Assembly: GCF_031082405.1 (NCBI RefSeq)
Contig: NZ_JAVHJU010000020.1
Location: 124,001 to 188,000 of the forward strand
Source: Amycolatopsis sp. A133
Lineage (GTDB): Bacteria; Actinomycetota; Actinomycetes; Mycobacteriales; Pseudonocardiaceae
DNA length: 64,000 nt
Direction: 5' to 3'
Positions 1-9,231 of this stretch are shown one piece after another. The notes under the pieces were generated by a model. It was not told where the DNA came from, did not search any database, and saw nothing but the letters and a program-made list of their open reading frames with translations. Every line of letters begins with the position of its first letter. Within the stretch, counting starts at the first letter, position 1. The position numbers were made by a program, and so were the translations under genes.

Positions 1-511
1 CGCGGGCGGCCCAGTAGCCGGAGCGCCCGGTGTGATCGCCCGGACCGCCGATGAGCCCGGCCCGCGCGATGAGGAGGCGGTCGCCCACCGCGGCCGTCGA
101 CGCCTGCTCGCAGGCGACCTTCGCCTCGCCGTACACCTCGCGGTCGGCCTCGCCCCGGTCGGTCGGGGCGAGCAGGGCCGCGGATTCGTCGGCTCCCGGG
201 GTGGCGTGCGAGGCGTAGACGTTGCCGGACGAGACGTATACCCAGTGCCCGGCCTTGCCACCCAGCGCGTCGAGCGCTCCGCGAACGAAACCGGGCTGCC
301 ACGACACCTCGACGACCGCGTCCCACACCCGGCCGAGCAGGGGGTCGTACGCCGACAGCAGGCGCCGGTCGGCGGCGATGAGGGTCGCTCCGTCCGCGGC
401 TTCTCCGCTCTCGCCGCGCGCGAGGCAGGTCACCCGGTGGCCGCGTTCGATCGCCTGCCGCGACAGCTCCCGGCCCACCCACGCCGTTCCGCCCAGAACC
501 AAGATCTCCAT
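1..511 (-). CDS. NAD-dependent epimerase/dehydratase, 3' end outside window
   Basis: Reading the minus strand from the ATG at 509-511 gives 170 residues with no stop before the window edge, so the C-terminal part is missing. The N-terminus MEILVLGGTAWVGRELSRQA is a Rossmann nucleotide-binding start (GGTxxVGR variant of GxxGxxG). Later YVSSGNVYA (about residues 92-100) and YGEAKVACE supply the Ser/Tyr-Lys pattern of extended SDR enzymes. The family oxidises, reduces or epimerises sugars and related substrates with NAD(P)H; no substrate can be inferred here. It is divergent from the secreted-protein gene at 875. Confidence 0.85.
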   Translation of the reverse strand, partial: MEILVLGGTAWVGRELSRQAIERGHRVTCLARGESGEAADGATLIAADRRLLSAYDPLLGRVWDAVVEVSWQPGFVRGALDALGGKAGHWVYVSSGNVYASHATPGADESAALLAPTDRGEADREVYGEAKVACEQASTAAVGDRLLIARAGLIGGPGDHTGRSGYWAAR

Positions 512-822
512 ACCGGCACCCAAGCACCAAGATCACCGCCAGACCAGCGAATTCGCTCACAGCTGATGACGGGCCGCAGATCGGGCATTCGGTTAATAAA
601 TCTTCGGCCACGTCGGAAATGCGCTTTCTTAGCCCACCCTCGTTACCCGAACGAGTGAACGGGGACAGCATTCGGGTGACAACGACGCCGAAACCCGCTT
701 GTCACGGCAGGTGCCCACCGCGGCAGATGGCCCAACAATTGCGCTGTTCGTTTCGCTTTTTCAGCGCCCGGGTGAGAGTGCTTCAACCGCACTGCCGGAA
801 CGGCATAGGATTTTCCTTCGCT

Positions 823-839
823 CGGGAAAACGTTTCCCG
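823..839. promoter_or_regulatory. inverted repeat upstream of secreted-protein gene
   Basis: CGGGAAA-ACG-TTTCCCG is a perfect 7-bp inverted repeat with a 3-bp centre, 35 bp before the start at 875. It is the only clear structure in the 363-bp gap 512-874, which also contains AT-richer sequence likely to hold the divergent promoters. It could be an operator or a small 5'-UTR hairpin. Confidence 0.35.
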
Positions 840-874
840 GCGCATTCCGGCAAACGAAGAATCGAGGACCATCC

Positions 875-3271
875 ATGCGAAGACGCATGCTGGGGGCGGT
901 CCTGCCCCTGGTGCTCACGGCGGCCACGGCCGCCCCGCTGACCGCGGCCGCCGATCCCGCCCCGGCGGTCTCGGCGCTGACGAAGTCCGTGCAGGGCACC
1001 GGTTCGCCCGCCGCGCACGGCGCGACCGCGAACTGGGTCGTCGGCTACGAAGACCACGCCACCACGACCGGCGCCGCCACCATCACCGACGCCGTCGGCG
1101 CCGGGCAGACCTACCAGCCCGGTTCCCTGCACGTCCCGCCCGGCTGGACGCCGGAGTGGTCGACCGACGGCAGCACGTTCACCGGCGCCGAACCGGCGTC
1201 CGGGGTCACCGCGGTCCGCGCGACGAACCCCACCGCCGGTCCCGACGCGACCCAGCTGACCGGCGCCCTCACCCCGCCCGTGCAGGCGGTCACCACCGCG
1301 ACCGGCGGCGACGGCTTCACGCCGATCCTGTACCGCACCCCGAGTGGCGTGCTGCAGGCGTGGAACATCTACCACCACCTGGGGGCCACCGCACCGAAGG
1401 TGGTCTGCACCGACCTCGCCACCGGGCAGCGGTGCCCGGGCGGCCCGTGGCCGAAGGTGCTCAACACCGCGCCCGGCCCGCTCGGCACCCTGGGGGCCGG
1501 CGACATCGCCACCACCATGGTCGAGCAGTACGTGCGCGACCCCGCGTCGCCCGCGAAGGTCTACTACCCCGCCGTCACGGCGGCTTCCGTCGGCGTCGCC
1601 TGCCTGGACATGGCCGCCGCGGCCAACTGCGGCTACTGGTCGCTGGCCGCCATCGGCGGCTCGCCCGCGGTGAGCGGCCTCACCGGGTTCGTCGAAACCG
1701 GCGGCAACCTGTACGGCCTGGTCACCAGCGGCGCGGTGGTCTGCTGGACCATCGCCACCCAGAGCGCCTGCGGCGGCCAGCCGTACGCGCCGATCGCGCC
1801 GCCGATCAGCGGCAACCCGTACGTCTACGGCGCGCTGGACGTCATCGCGGGCAAGGTGTTCGCGTCGTCGTCGAACCCCGGCACCGCGCAGCAGCCTTCA
1901 CTGGGCTGCTTCGACCCGGCGACGGCCACGGCGTGCGCCGGCTGGGCGACCTGGCGGCCGACGGGACCGGCGGGGAACTTCACCTACAACGCGTACACGG
2001 CGTTCAACGCGGCCGGCGCCCCGGTGGGCGTGTGCTCGTCGACGACCGGCGGCACCAACGTCACGACGTGTTACGCGGTGGACGGTTCCGCACTGCCCGC
2101 ACCGCCGGGCGCGGCCGCGCTGCCGGCCGGGACGTACGTCTTCAACCCCGAGGTCGTCACCGACCCGAGCGGCCACGTGCGCAGCTACCTCCCGGTGTGG
2201 AACGGGGGTATCGCGGGCGCGGCGCTGTGCCACGACTGGACGACGGGGGCGGCGTGCGCGGGGCTGCCCGCCCGCATCACCCACCCGTCGGTGAACGGGG
2301 GCGCGACGCGGGACTACGGCTACGCGTACGACCCGCCGACGGGCTGCCTGATCGGCCTCGGCGATGCGGGCGTGCTGTTCTCGATGGACCCGGCCACCGG
2401 CGCCACGCCGTGTGTCCGTTCCGGCGGGCAGGTCACGCTGCGCCCGGGTGATTTCTACTGCGACGGCGGAAGTCACGTCCAGGGTTACACCGCGGCGCGG
2501 CTGACGGGCATCGACCCGGCGAACGTCGACTTCGCGGCGTCCCGGGTGACGGTCGTCGACCAGGACGGCGCCGTGGTGCCGACGCCGGGCTTCGCCCCGG
2601 ACGGCTCGGTCGACCTCACCGGCGTCTCGGTGGCGGCGCACCCGTCGATCACGGTGACGACGACACTGGTCCTCCACAGCGCGGCCGGCTTCAGCGGTTC
2701 GCTGGTGGTCGACTTCGCGGGCGACGCACCCCAGCTGTGCTTCCGCACGACGATCACCAACGACTGCATGGTGACGTCGGTGGCCAACACGGCGACCGGA
2801 ACGGACTCGACGGGTTCGTTCACGTCCAACACGGTGACGCTCCCGGTGGCCCCGGGCGCCGCGTGCACCCCGAAGGTGACCGTGGAGAAGGAGATCTGCA
2901 CGGCGGTCCACCCGGCCCAGTGCGGCCCGGGCGGCGCCGGACCGTGGGCGAAACAGGCCCCGGTCGGCCTGCTCGGCGTGCTCGCCGCGTCGGCGTACTG
3001 GCGGATCACGGTGACGAACCAGGGTCCGGTGGGGATCACGTCCGCACAGGTGGTGGACACCGTGGAGCCGACGTGCCAGACGGGTCCGTTCACGCTGGCG
3101 GCGGGCCAGTCGAAGCAGGTGTACTGCGCGACCTACGCGCTGCTGAACCTGTTCCCGATCACCAACAAGGCGAAGGTGACGTACGTGCCGGTGAACGTCC
3201 CGCCGGGGACGCCGCCGTCCACAACGGACTGGTCGTCGGCCAAGGCCTGTTCGCTGCTGTGCAGCCTGTAG
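875..3271 (+). CDS. large secreted protein with repeated cysteine-pair blades
   Basis: A 798-residue protein with a Sec signal peptide (MRRRM, then a hydrophobic run, Ala-rich cleavage near residue 27). GAGGA at 863-867 gives a good ribosome site for this ATG. From about residue 170 to 520 a pattern recurs: a hydrophobic strand, Cys, Asp-x-(A/T)-T-(G/A), then Cys-x-G (for example CTDLATGQRC, CFDPATATAC, CHDWTTGAAC), suggesting a propeller-like array of disulphide-bonded blades. The C-terminal 180 residues (ITVTNQGPVGITSAQVVDTV) resemble DUF11/isopeptide-type surface domains. No enzyme motif was recognised. A surface or extracellular binding role is inferred. A strong terminator follows the stop. 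Confidence 0.8.
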   Translation: MRRRMLGAVLPLVLTAATAAPLTAAADPAPAVSALTKSVQGTGSPAAHGATANWVVGYEDHATTTGAATITDAVGAGQTYQPGSLHVPPGWTPEWSTDGSTFTGAEPASGVTAVRATNPTAGPDATQLTGALTPPVQAVTTATGGDGFTPILYRTPSGVLQAWNIYHHLGATAPKVVCTDLATGQRCPGGPWPKVLNTAPGPLGTLGAGDIATTMVEQYVRDPASPAKVYYPAVTAASVGVACLDMAAAANCGYWSLAAIGGSPAVSGLTGFVETGGNLYGLVTSGAVVCWTIATQSACGGQPYAPIAPPISGNPYVYGALDVIAGKVFASSSNPGTAQQPSLGCFDPATATACAGWATWRPTGPAGNFTYNAYTAFNAAGAPVGVCSSTTGGTNVTTCYAVDGSALPAPPGAAALPAGTYVFNPEVVTDPSGHVRSYLPVWNGGIAGAALCHDWTTGAACAGLPARITHPSVNGGATRDYGYAYDPPTGCLIGLGDAGVLFSMDPATGATPCVRSGGQVTLRPGDFYCDGGSHVQGYTAARLTGIDPANVDFAASRVTVVDQDGAVVPTPGFAPDGSVDLTGVSVAAHPSITVTTTLVLHSAAGFSGSLVVDFAGDAPQLCFRTTITNDCMVTSVANTATGTDSTGSFTSNTVTLPVAPGAACTPKVTVEKEICTAVHPAQCGPGGAGPWAKQAPVGLLGVLAASAYWRITVTNQGPVGITSAQVVDTVEPTCQTGPFTLAAGQSKQVYCATYALLNLFPITNKAKVTYVPVNVPPGTPPSTTDWSSAKACSLLCSL

Positions 3272-3282
3272 GGAGGTGAGCC

Positions 3283-3315
3283 GGGCGGCCCGCGGGATGT
3301 TCCCGCGGGCCGCCC
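3283..3315. terminator. perfect 15-bp stem terminator hairpin
   Basis: The arms 3283-3297 and 3301-3315 are exact reverse complements with a TGT loop, followed by TCTCT. The hairpin lies between the convergent secreted-protein gene (stop 3271) and the MHYT gene (stop 3332), so it probably works in both directions. Confidence 0.85.
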
Positions 3316-3331
3316 TCTCTTCGGCGGCGGC

Positions 3332-4096
3332 TCACACCGTGACGGCTTCCTCCGCCGGTGGCTCGGCGGCCTTCGGCGAGACCGCCGGCGCCATCAGGAC
3401 CGCGCACAACGGCACCGCCATCGCGATCGCCGCCAGCACGAACACCGGGAACAGGAAGGAGAACACCTCGGCCCCCGCCGGGTCCGGGGCGGTCGTGTCC
3501 ATGGTCATCCGGACCGCCGCCATGCCCGTGTAGTGCATGCCCGTCACCGCCGCGCCCATCACGAAGCCGGCCAGCAGCCGCAAGGAGAGCCGGTCGAGGA
3601 ACACCGCGAACCACAGCGCCGCCGTCGCCGCCACCACCGCGATCACCACCGAAAGCGCCACCAGCACGCCGTCGTAGCCGAAGTCGCCCTTCACCCGCAG
3701 CGCCGACATTCCCGTGTAGTGCATGACGTTCACCGCCAGGCCCGTGATCACGCCACCGAGGGCGAGGCGCCACCAGCCGAACTTCGCGCGGCCGCCCACC
3801 ACCACGAGCCCCGCGAACACCGCCGTCACCGAAAGAACCGCCGACAGCACCGTGCGGAAGATGTCGTAGCGGACCGGCATCCCGGGGGTGCTGAAACCGA
3901 GCATCGCCACGAAGTGCATGAGCCAGATGCCGACGCCGCCGATCGAGATCGCCGCCAGCACCAGCCACCGCATCCGGTGGCGGGGGTTCGCCGCGTGGCG
4001 GGCCTGCACCGCGCACGCCAGCCCGAGCGCGCAGCCGACCACCGACGTCAGGTAGGCGAGCACGAGCAGCCAGTGCCCCAGCGCAAAATGCTCCAT
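3332..4096 (-). CDS. MHYT-domain integral membrane sensor
   Basis: A 254-residue protein of about seven membrane helices. Three MHYT-type motifs are visible: WLMHFVAM (near residue 57), VMHYTGMSA (near 122) and GMHYTGMAA (near 184). In the family these conserved His/Met residues at the outer membrane face are proposed to bind a metal, probably copper, and sense O2, CO or NO. No GGDEF/EAL output domain is attached, so the signal must pass to a partner. The start lies 12 bp after the DUF742 stop, placing it last in the conservon-like operon, where a CvnD GTPase is usually found. Confidence 0.9.
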   Translation of the reverse strand: MEHFALGHWLLVLAYLTSVVGCALGLACAVQARHAANPRHRMRWLVLAAISIGGVGIWLMHFVAMLGFSTPGMPVRYDIFRTVLSAVLSVTAVFAGLVVVGGRAKFGWWRLALGGVITGLAVNVMHYTGMSALRVKGDFGYDGVLVALSVVIAVVAATAALWFAVFLDRLSLRLLAGFVMGAAVTGMHYTGMAAVRMTMDTTAPDPAGAEVFSFLFPVFVLAAIAMAVPLCAVLMAPAVSPKAAEPPAEEAVTV

Positions 4097-4108
4097 GGCG
4101 GATCCTCT

Positions 4109-4501
4109 CTACAGGTCGCGCAGCCCGTGCAGCACGCGCTCCATCAGGTCGTGGCGCTCGCCCCAGGTGGCGGTGTCCGAAAGCGTGTCGCGGACGATCA
4201 CCAGGTTGTCCTGCATCAGGTCCGCCACGAGCACGCGGACCACGCCGAGCGGCAGGGCCAGCAGCGCGGCGACCTCCATCAGCGACCGCGGCCGGACGCA
4301 CAGCTCGAGGACCTCCGCCGGCGCGCTCGACGTCTGGTAGCCGGCTTCGGCCCGGCCGTCGCCGGTGGTCTCGACCAGCGCTTCGACGGCGATCTCGACC
4401 GACGGCGCCGTCCGGCCTTCCGTCCACGCGTAGGGGCGGGCGAGCGCCGGGCTGCGGCGCGGCTCGTCCCCGTGCGGACCGGGCGGCGGATCGTCGATCA
4501 C
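4109..4501 (-). CDS. DUF742 protein, conservon CvnC type
   Basis: A 130-residue DUF742 protein. It starts at GTG (4499-4501), overlapping the roadblock stop as GTGA, so the two are translationally coupled. An acidic/proline N-terminus is followed by ALARPYAWTEGRT and a winged-helix-like C-terminal half (RSLMEVAALLALPLGVVRVLVADL) typical of CvnC. In Streptomyces conservons CvnC belongs to a membrane-associated complex with the sensor kinase, the roadblock protein and a small GTPase. The start was set by the coupling; the open frame runs much further upstream inside other genes. Confidence 0.9.
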   Translation of the reverse strand: MIDDPPPGPHGDEPRRSPALARPYAWTEGRTAPSVEIAVEALVETTGDGRAEAGYQTSSAPAEVLELCVRPRSLMEVAALLALPLGVVRVLVADLMQDNLVIVRDTLSDTATWGERHDLMERVLHGLRDL

Positions 4502-4995
4502 CGGTGGTCCTGGGCCACCGGTATCTCGCGCGCGGGCACGTCGACCTTCTGCCCCACCCGCTCGACCAGCATCGTCATCTCGTAGCCGACCAGCCCGATG
4601 TCGCAGCCGGTCGAGGCGAGCACGACGAGGTTCGAGCCGTCGCCCACGCTCATCAGCAGCAGGAACCCCTGCTCCATTTCGATCACCGACTGCACCACCC
4701 GCCCGGCGGTGAACAGCTCCGCGGTGCCCAGCGACAGGCTCGATAGGCCGGCCGCGATGGCCGCGAGCTGGTCGGCGCGTTCGCGCGGGAGCGCTTCGTC
4801 GGCGGCCACGAGCAGCCCGTCGGCGGAGACGAGCACGGCGTGCGCGACCCCCGACACGTCCTGCACGAACCCGTTGACCAGCCAGTTCAGCGTGGCCGTC
4901 CGTTCGGGCGGCACGGCGGGGAAGGCCGGTGTCCCGCCGAAGGACCGGGACGGCGGGGCGGCGCGGCGAGTCGGGGAGCCGGGGAGTTCCGTCAT
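4498..4995 (-). CDS. roadblock/LC7 protein, conservon CvnB (MglB-like)
   Basis: A 165-residue roadblock/LC7 domain protein (core about residues 33-150: LNWLVNGFVQDVSGVAHAVLVSADGL is split over the first helix and strand). The family regulates small Ras-like GTPases as MglB does, and in conservons it binds the GTPase CvnD. The ATG at 4993-4995 overlaps the kinase stop as ATGA. A proline/arginine-rich N-terminal tail of about 30 residues precedes the domain. No partner GTPase is encoded nearby. Confidence 0.9.
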   Translation of the reverse strand: MTELPGSPTRRAAPPSRSFGGTPAFPAVPPERTATLNWLVNGFVQDVSGVAHAVLVSADGLLVAADEALPRERADQLAAIAAGLSSLSLGTAELFTAGRVVQSVIEMEQGFLLLMSVGDGSNLVVLASTGCDIGLVGYEMTMLVERVGQKVDVPAREIPVAQDHR

Positions 4996-7616
4996 CGGGG
5001 ATCCACTTCGTCGTTTCCGGATCGTTCGGCGCGGGCGGCGGTTTCCCGCCGGGCCGCGCGCATGCCCTGGTAGTGGCGCGAGAGGCTGCTGCGGACGGCG
5101 GCGGCGTCGCGGAACACGCCCCCGCTCTGCTCGCGCCCGCGCGGAACGACCGCCCCGGGAGCGAGCTGCGCCCCGGGCCGCCGGGTCGGCAGCCCGGCGT
5201 CGGTGAGCGGCTGCGCGGCCACGGGCTTGAGAGCGCTTTCGGCGGCGTGCCGCGTGCGGTCGGCCGGCGTGTCCCACTCACCGACGGTTCCGGGCCGGGC
5301 GCCGGGCGCTTCGACGGAGGTGGGCGGGTCCGTGGGGTCGGCCGCATGCGACGCCGGCGCTGCCGGTTCGGCTGGAACGGTCCCGGCTTCGGCGCGGGCA
5401 ACCGGGTCCACCGGCTCGGCCGGGGAGGCTCGATGCCCCGCACGGGATCCGGCCCCACCCGCCACCGCGACCGAAGACACCCGATCCCCCGGCTCGGCCG
5501 GAGAATCCCGGCGCCCTGCCCGAGAGCCGGCTTGACCGCCCTCGTCCACCGCCGGCCACTCCACCGGCGTGGCCACCCCGTTCCGGCGGACCACCGGCTC
5601 GGCCGGCGGCTCGGTGAACCAGCTCGTCACGACCTGCTCGAAGATCGGCGTCGAGGCCTGGGCCGGCACCACCGGCGGCCGCGGGTGGTGCGTGCGGTCC
5701 GGGCCTGCCGTCACCAGCCGGCCCGCGCCGATCGGGCGGGCCAGGTCGGCGAGCACCAGTGCGCCCGGGACGTGGACGCTCGCCGTCACCCCCGCGTGGC
5801 GCGCCGCCGTTCCGGTCGCGCGCAGGCGGACCGTCACGCCGTGCAGCGCCGCGAGCCTGCCGACCACGAACAACCCCATCCGGCGGGTCGTCTCCGGGCC
5901 GACCGTGCCGGCCGCGGCGAGGCGGTCGTTCACCGCCTCGAGCTCCGCCGGGGTCAGGCCCAGTCCCTGGTCCACGACCTCGATGAGCAGGCCTCCGTCG
6001 GCGCCGCGGTCGGCCGTCAGCGCCACCTTGTGCTCCGGCGGCGAGAACCGGGTCGCGTTCTCCAGCAGCTCGGCGAGGATGTGCACCACGTCCGCGGCCG
6101 CCTCGGGCTGCACCGAGCTGCGCGGTGCGTTGCCCAGCGCCACCCGCCGGTAGTCCTTGACCTCCGACGTCGCCGCGCGCAGCAGGTCGCGCGTCGGCAC
6201 CGGTTCGCGGCCGTGGCGGACCGGGCGGCCGCCCGCCAGGACGTGCAGGTTCTCGCCGTTGCGGCGCAGCCGGGTCGCGATGTGGTCGATGCGGAACAGC
6301 TCGTCGAGCCGCCGCGGGTTCTGCTCGCCCGCTTCGAGGTCTTCGATGATCGACAGCTGCTGTTCGATCAGCGACTGGCTCCGCCGCGACAGCGTCACGA
6401 ACATCTCGCTGACCTGCTTGCGCAGCTCGGCCTGCTCGACGGCGAGCCGCACGGCCTGGCGGTGCATGTCGTCGAACGCGCGGGCCAGCTGCCCGATCTC
6501 CTCGTCCGTCCGGACCCCCGAGCCGGGCACCGCGCGCCAGTCGACGTCGTGGCCCTCCCGGACCTGCCGGACGGTCTCCGGGAGCTGTTCGTTCGCCGCG
6601 CGCAGGGCGGCCGCGCGCAGCCGGCGCACCGGCGTGACGAGCGAGCGCACCACCAGCAGCGCGATCGCGAGCGCGCCGAGCAGCGCACCGAGGACCAGCG
6701 CGGTGTCGCGCAGCGAGTCCGACCGGGCCCGGTCGGCCGCGGCCGAAACGTCGTCCGCCAGTTTCGCCGCGACGTCGGTCAGCACGGCCGTCACGCCGGT
6801 GGTCTCGGCGGTGATCGAGGGCAGCAGCGACGCGAGCGGGCGGCCGCCGCCCGGCTCCTGGAGGGCGTCGAGCCGGCCGTCTGCGGCACCGGTCGCCGCG
6901 GTGAACCGGGTCAGCCGGTCGCCGGTCAGCTGGTGCTCCGCCTGTTCGACGAGGACCTCCTGCTCGGCGGCGGTCTGGATGACGGCCGGGCGCAGCGAAG
7001 CGTCGTCCGGGCTGTTCTGCGCGGCCCGCCGGTAGGTCTCTTCGGTGGCCAGTTCGCCCCGCAGGTGCACCAGCAGCCGGGCGGTCTCCGCGCCGGCCGC
7101 GGTCTCGGCGCCGGCGTCGGCCGGGACGAACGCGGGCACGAGGTCGCCGAGGGTGGCGATGATGTCGTTGTAGCCGGCGGCTTTCGTGCGGACGTCGCCG
7201 CCGCCGTCACCGGCCGCGCGGATCCCGGCGAGCTTGCCCAGCGCGGTGTTGAGCGCCCGGCCGGTGTCGGCGGGCAGCGGCGCGAAACCGGCGTCGCGCT
7301 GGATCGCGGCCACCTTCGCGTCGACGGCCGCGGTCAGCGTGTCCGGCGCGCCCGCCGGGACCGCCACCGCGGCGACCATCTCCTGGCCCAGCGCCCCGGT
7401 CAGGTCGATCGTGTCGCGCAGCACCGGCAGCCGGTCACGGGCCGCGCTGAGCGCGGTCGCCCGGTCGAGTTCACCCTGGATCCGGATTTCCGCGAGCGCC
7501 ACCGCGACCAGGACCGGCAGCAGGAGGACGACGCTGATCTTGGTGCGGACGCTCCAGTGCGCCGGCCACCACGCGGCGTCCGCCGACCGGCGGAGCGTGG
7601 ATCTGCTTTCGTGCAT
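4992..7616 (-). CDS. nitrate/sulphonate-type sensor histidine kinase, conservon CvnA
   Basis: An 874-residue membrane kinase. A first helix (about 27-45) is followed by a long extracellular helical sensing region, a second helix (about 318-338), a HAMP linker, a helical dimerisation segment with DELFRIDHIATRLRR (about 430-446), then an ATPase domain with N-box ELLENATRFSPP (about 514) and G-boxes VVDQGLGL and RMGLFVVGRLA. The last 220 residues are a low-complexity Pro/Ala/Arg tail in which AGSRAGRRDSPAEPGDRV and AGSRAGHRASPAEPVDPV form an imperfect tandem copy. It heads the operon. In conservons this kinase-like protein is thought to work with roadblock and GTPase partners rather than a classic response regulator. 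Confidence 0.9.
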   Translation of the reverse strand: MHESRSTLRRSADAAWWPAHWSVRTKISVVLLLPVLVAVALAEIRIQGELDRATALSAARDRLPVLRDTIDLTGALGQEMVAAVAVPAGAPDTLTAAVDAKVAAIQRDAGFAPLPADTGRALNTALGKLAGIRAAGDGGGDVRTKAAGYNDIIATLGDLVPAFVPADAGAETAAGAETARLLVHLRGELATEETYRRAAQNSPDDASLRPAVIQTAAEQEVLVEQAEHQLTGDRLTRFTAATGAADGRLDALQEPGGGRPLASLLPSITAETTGVTAVLTDVAAKLADDVSAAADRARSDSLRDTALVLGALLGALAIALLVVRSLVTPVRRLRAAALRAANEQLPETVRQVREGHDVDWRAVPGSGVRTDEEIGQLARAFDDMHRQAVRLAVEQAELRKQVSEMFVTLSRRSQSLIEQQLSIIEDLEAGEQNPRRLDELFRIDHIATRLRRNGENLHVLAGGRPVRHGREPVPTRDLLRAATSEVKDYRRVALGNAPRSSVQPEAAADVVHILAELLENATRFSPPEHKVALTADRGADGGLLIEVVDQGLGLTPAELEAVNDRLAAAGTVGPETTRRMGLFVVGRLAALHGVTVRLRATGTAARHAGVTASVHVPGALVLADLARPIGAGRLVTAGPDRTHHPRPPVVPAQASTPIFEQVVTSWFTEPPAEPVVRRNGVATPVEWPAVDEGGQAGSRAGRRDSPAEPGDRVSSVAVAGGAGSRAGHRASPAEPVDPVARAEAGTVPAEPAAPASHAADPTDPPTSVEAPGARPGTVGEWDTPADRTRHAAESALKPVAAQPLTDAGLPTRRPGAQLAPGAVVPRGREQSGGVFRDAAAVRSSLSRHYQGMRAARRETAARAERSGNDEVDPR

Positions 7617-7971
7617 GGCGGAATCGCTCGATTCCCAGCCGCGCGCGCACGGCCGATGTCGAACTCGGACAGGACGAGGAACCCCAGGGGAAGACGTGGC
7701 GTTGATCGAGCCGATCAGCAGAAGACATCACGTCCGGCGCCCTTGTCAACCCCGCGCAGCGGCGTTTCGACCAGGCCGGATCGAATTATTTCCGCGGCTC
7801 ACGCATTGTGGTCCGGCGGTCGCTGCTTGCACACCGTTCAAGCATGTTCGTGCAGCTCCAGGGCCTACCGAGGGGTAGACAAGGCCCGCCATCAAGCTGG
7901 CGGCAGAATTACCGACAGCGGCAGGCGGGGCGAATTCGGCCATTGTTCGGGCGGTGTGTTATTAATTCCCC
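7617..7971. other. divergent intergenic region
   Basis: 355 bp between the start of the conservon operon (minus) and the ltrA-like gene (plus). It is less GC-rich than the flanking genes and must carry both promoters. No convincing coding frame, hairpin or repeated operator was seen. Confidence 0.5.
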
Positions 7972-9231
7972 GTGACCGATGTGGACGAAGGCGGCAAGCG
8001 GGTCGGGTGGGTCGAGCTGTACTTCGACCTCGTCTTCGTGTTCGCGGTGGGGCAGGTGGCGCACGGCGTCGTCGCGGACCCGCACTGGGCGCGCGCCGCC
8101 GCCGCGCTCGGCCTGTTCGCGACGCTGTGGTGGACGTGGATCGGCTTCGCCGTGCTGTACAACCGCCGCGGCGACGACGGCCGCGTCGCCGACCGGCTGT
8201 TCGTGCTCACCGGCACGATCCCCTGCGGGATCGCCGCCACCCAGGCGCACCACGTCTTCGAAGGGCACCCGGCGATCTTCGCGGTGGCGATGGCCGCGGT
8301 CCGCGTGGTCTTGGCGGCCGCGCACCGGTGGCCGGCGCGCAAGGGACTCGACCAGCGGCGGGTCAGCTGGGGCTACACGGTTTCGGCGGTGCTGTTCGGC
8401 GTGTCGGCGGTCGTCCCGCACGGGTGGGTGCTGTGGGCGTTCGCGCTGCTGCAGGAGGCGGGCTTCCTGTTGCTCGGCGACCGGCACGACCGGCATGACC
8501 GGCGCCGCGGCGAGCGGCCCACGCGGGAGGCGAGGTGGCGGACCATGCTCGCGCCGCCACGCGACCCGAACCAGGCGGTCGACTCGGCGCACCTCGCGGA
8601 GCGGTTCGGGCTGTTCATGATCCTGCTGCTGGGCGAACTGGTGATCACGGTCGGCACGGCGGCACTGGAACGGCCGGCCGACGACCTGGGGTACTGGCTG
8701 GCCCTGGCCGGCGGCCTGGTCCTCGCGGGCGCGCTGTGGTGGGTGTACTTCTCGTCGGCGGTGGAGATCTACGAGCGCATGCTCGGCCTCTCGGGCGGCA
8801 ACCCGGCGCTGGCGTATTCGCTGTACGCGGGCGGGCACCTGATGCCGGCCTTCGCGTTGCTGCTGATGGCGGCCGGGGTGAACCTCTCGCTGCACGAGTC
8901 CCCGCCTCCGGCGGCGGTGTGGTTCACGACGGCGGGCCTGACGATGTACCTGGCCGGGACGAGGGTCTTCGCGGCGGGCTCCCACCGCTGGTACTTCGGG
9001 CTGGCCCGGGTGGCCGCCCTGGCGGCCACGGTGAGCCTGGCGTTCCTGGGCCGCCTGCTGCCGGCCCCGGCGGTGGTCCTGGTGATCGCCCTGTGGGCAG
9101 CGGCCTCGGCAACGGTGACGGCCCTGATCCGCCACCGCACCCTGACCAGTTTCGACGCCGACCCGGTCGCCTTCCTGCGGCAGGTCGCCGACCGGCGCCG
9201 GACGGGCGGGCCGAGCGAGTCCGACACCTGA
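7972..9231 (+). CDS. low temperature requirement protein A (LtrA) family
   Basis: A 419-residue multi-pass membrane protein. The N-terminal signature VGWVELYFDLVFVFAV and later AERFGLFMILLLGELVITV are typical LtrA motifs, and 10-12 hydrophobic helices follow one another. The family was named from a Listeria cold-growth mutant, but its molecular function is unknown. The start is GTG at 7972; no strong ribosome site is visible, so translation could be weak or leaderless. The stop codon abuts the 21-bp repeat array downstream. Confidence 0.9.
   Translation: MTDVDEGGKRVGWVELYFDLVFVFAVGQVAHGVVADPHWARAAAALGLFATLWWTWIGFAVLYNRRGDDGRVADRLFVLTGTIPCGIAATQAHHVFEGHPAIFAVAMAAVRVVLAAAHRWPARKGLDQRRVSWGYTVSAVLFGVSAVVPHGWVLWAFALLQEAGFLLLGDRHDRHDRRRGERPTREARWRTMLAPPRDPNQAVDSAHLAERFGLFMILLLGELVITVGTAALERPADDLGYWLALAGGLVLAGALWWVYFSSAVEIYERMLGLSGGNPALAYSLYAGGHLMPAFALLLMAAGVNLSLHESPPPAAVWFTTAGLTMYLAGTRVFAAGSHRWYFGLARVAALAATVSLAFLGRLLPAPAVVLVIALWAAASATVTALIRHRTLTSFDADPVAFLRQVADRRRTGGPSESDT

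Noticed and set aside
5227..5240. GAGAGCGCT inside the kinase gene, and a second at about 15430 in the TetR gene, as possible CebR boxes
   Set aside because: Both lie inside coding sequence, match only half of the palindrome and are not near a carbohydrate gene start.
4929..8498. 1,189-codon plus-strand frame opposite the sensor kinase
   Set aside because: It is an antisense shadow of the kinase and of ltrA: composition is Arg/Gly/Pro-rich with no recognisable domain.
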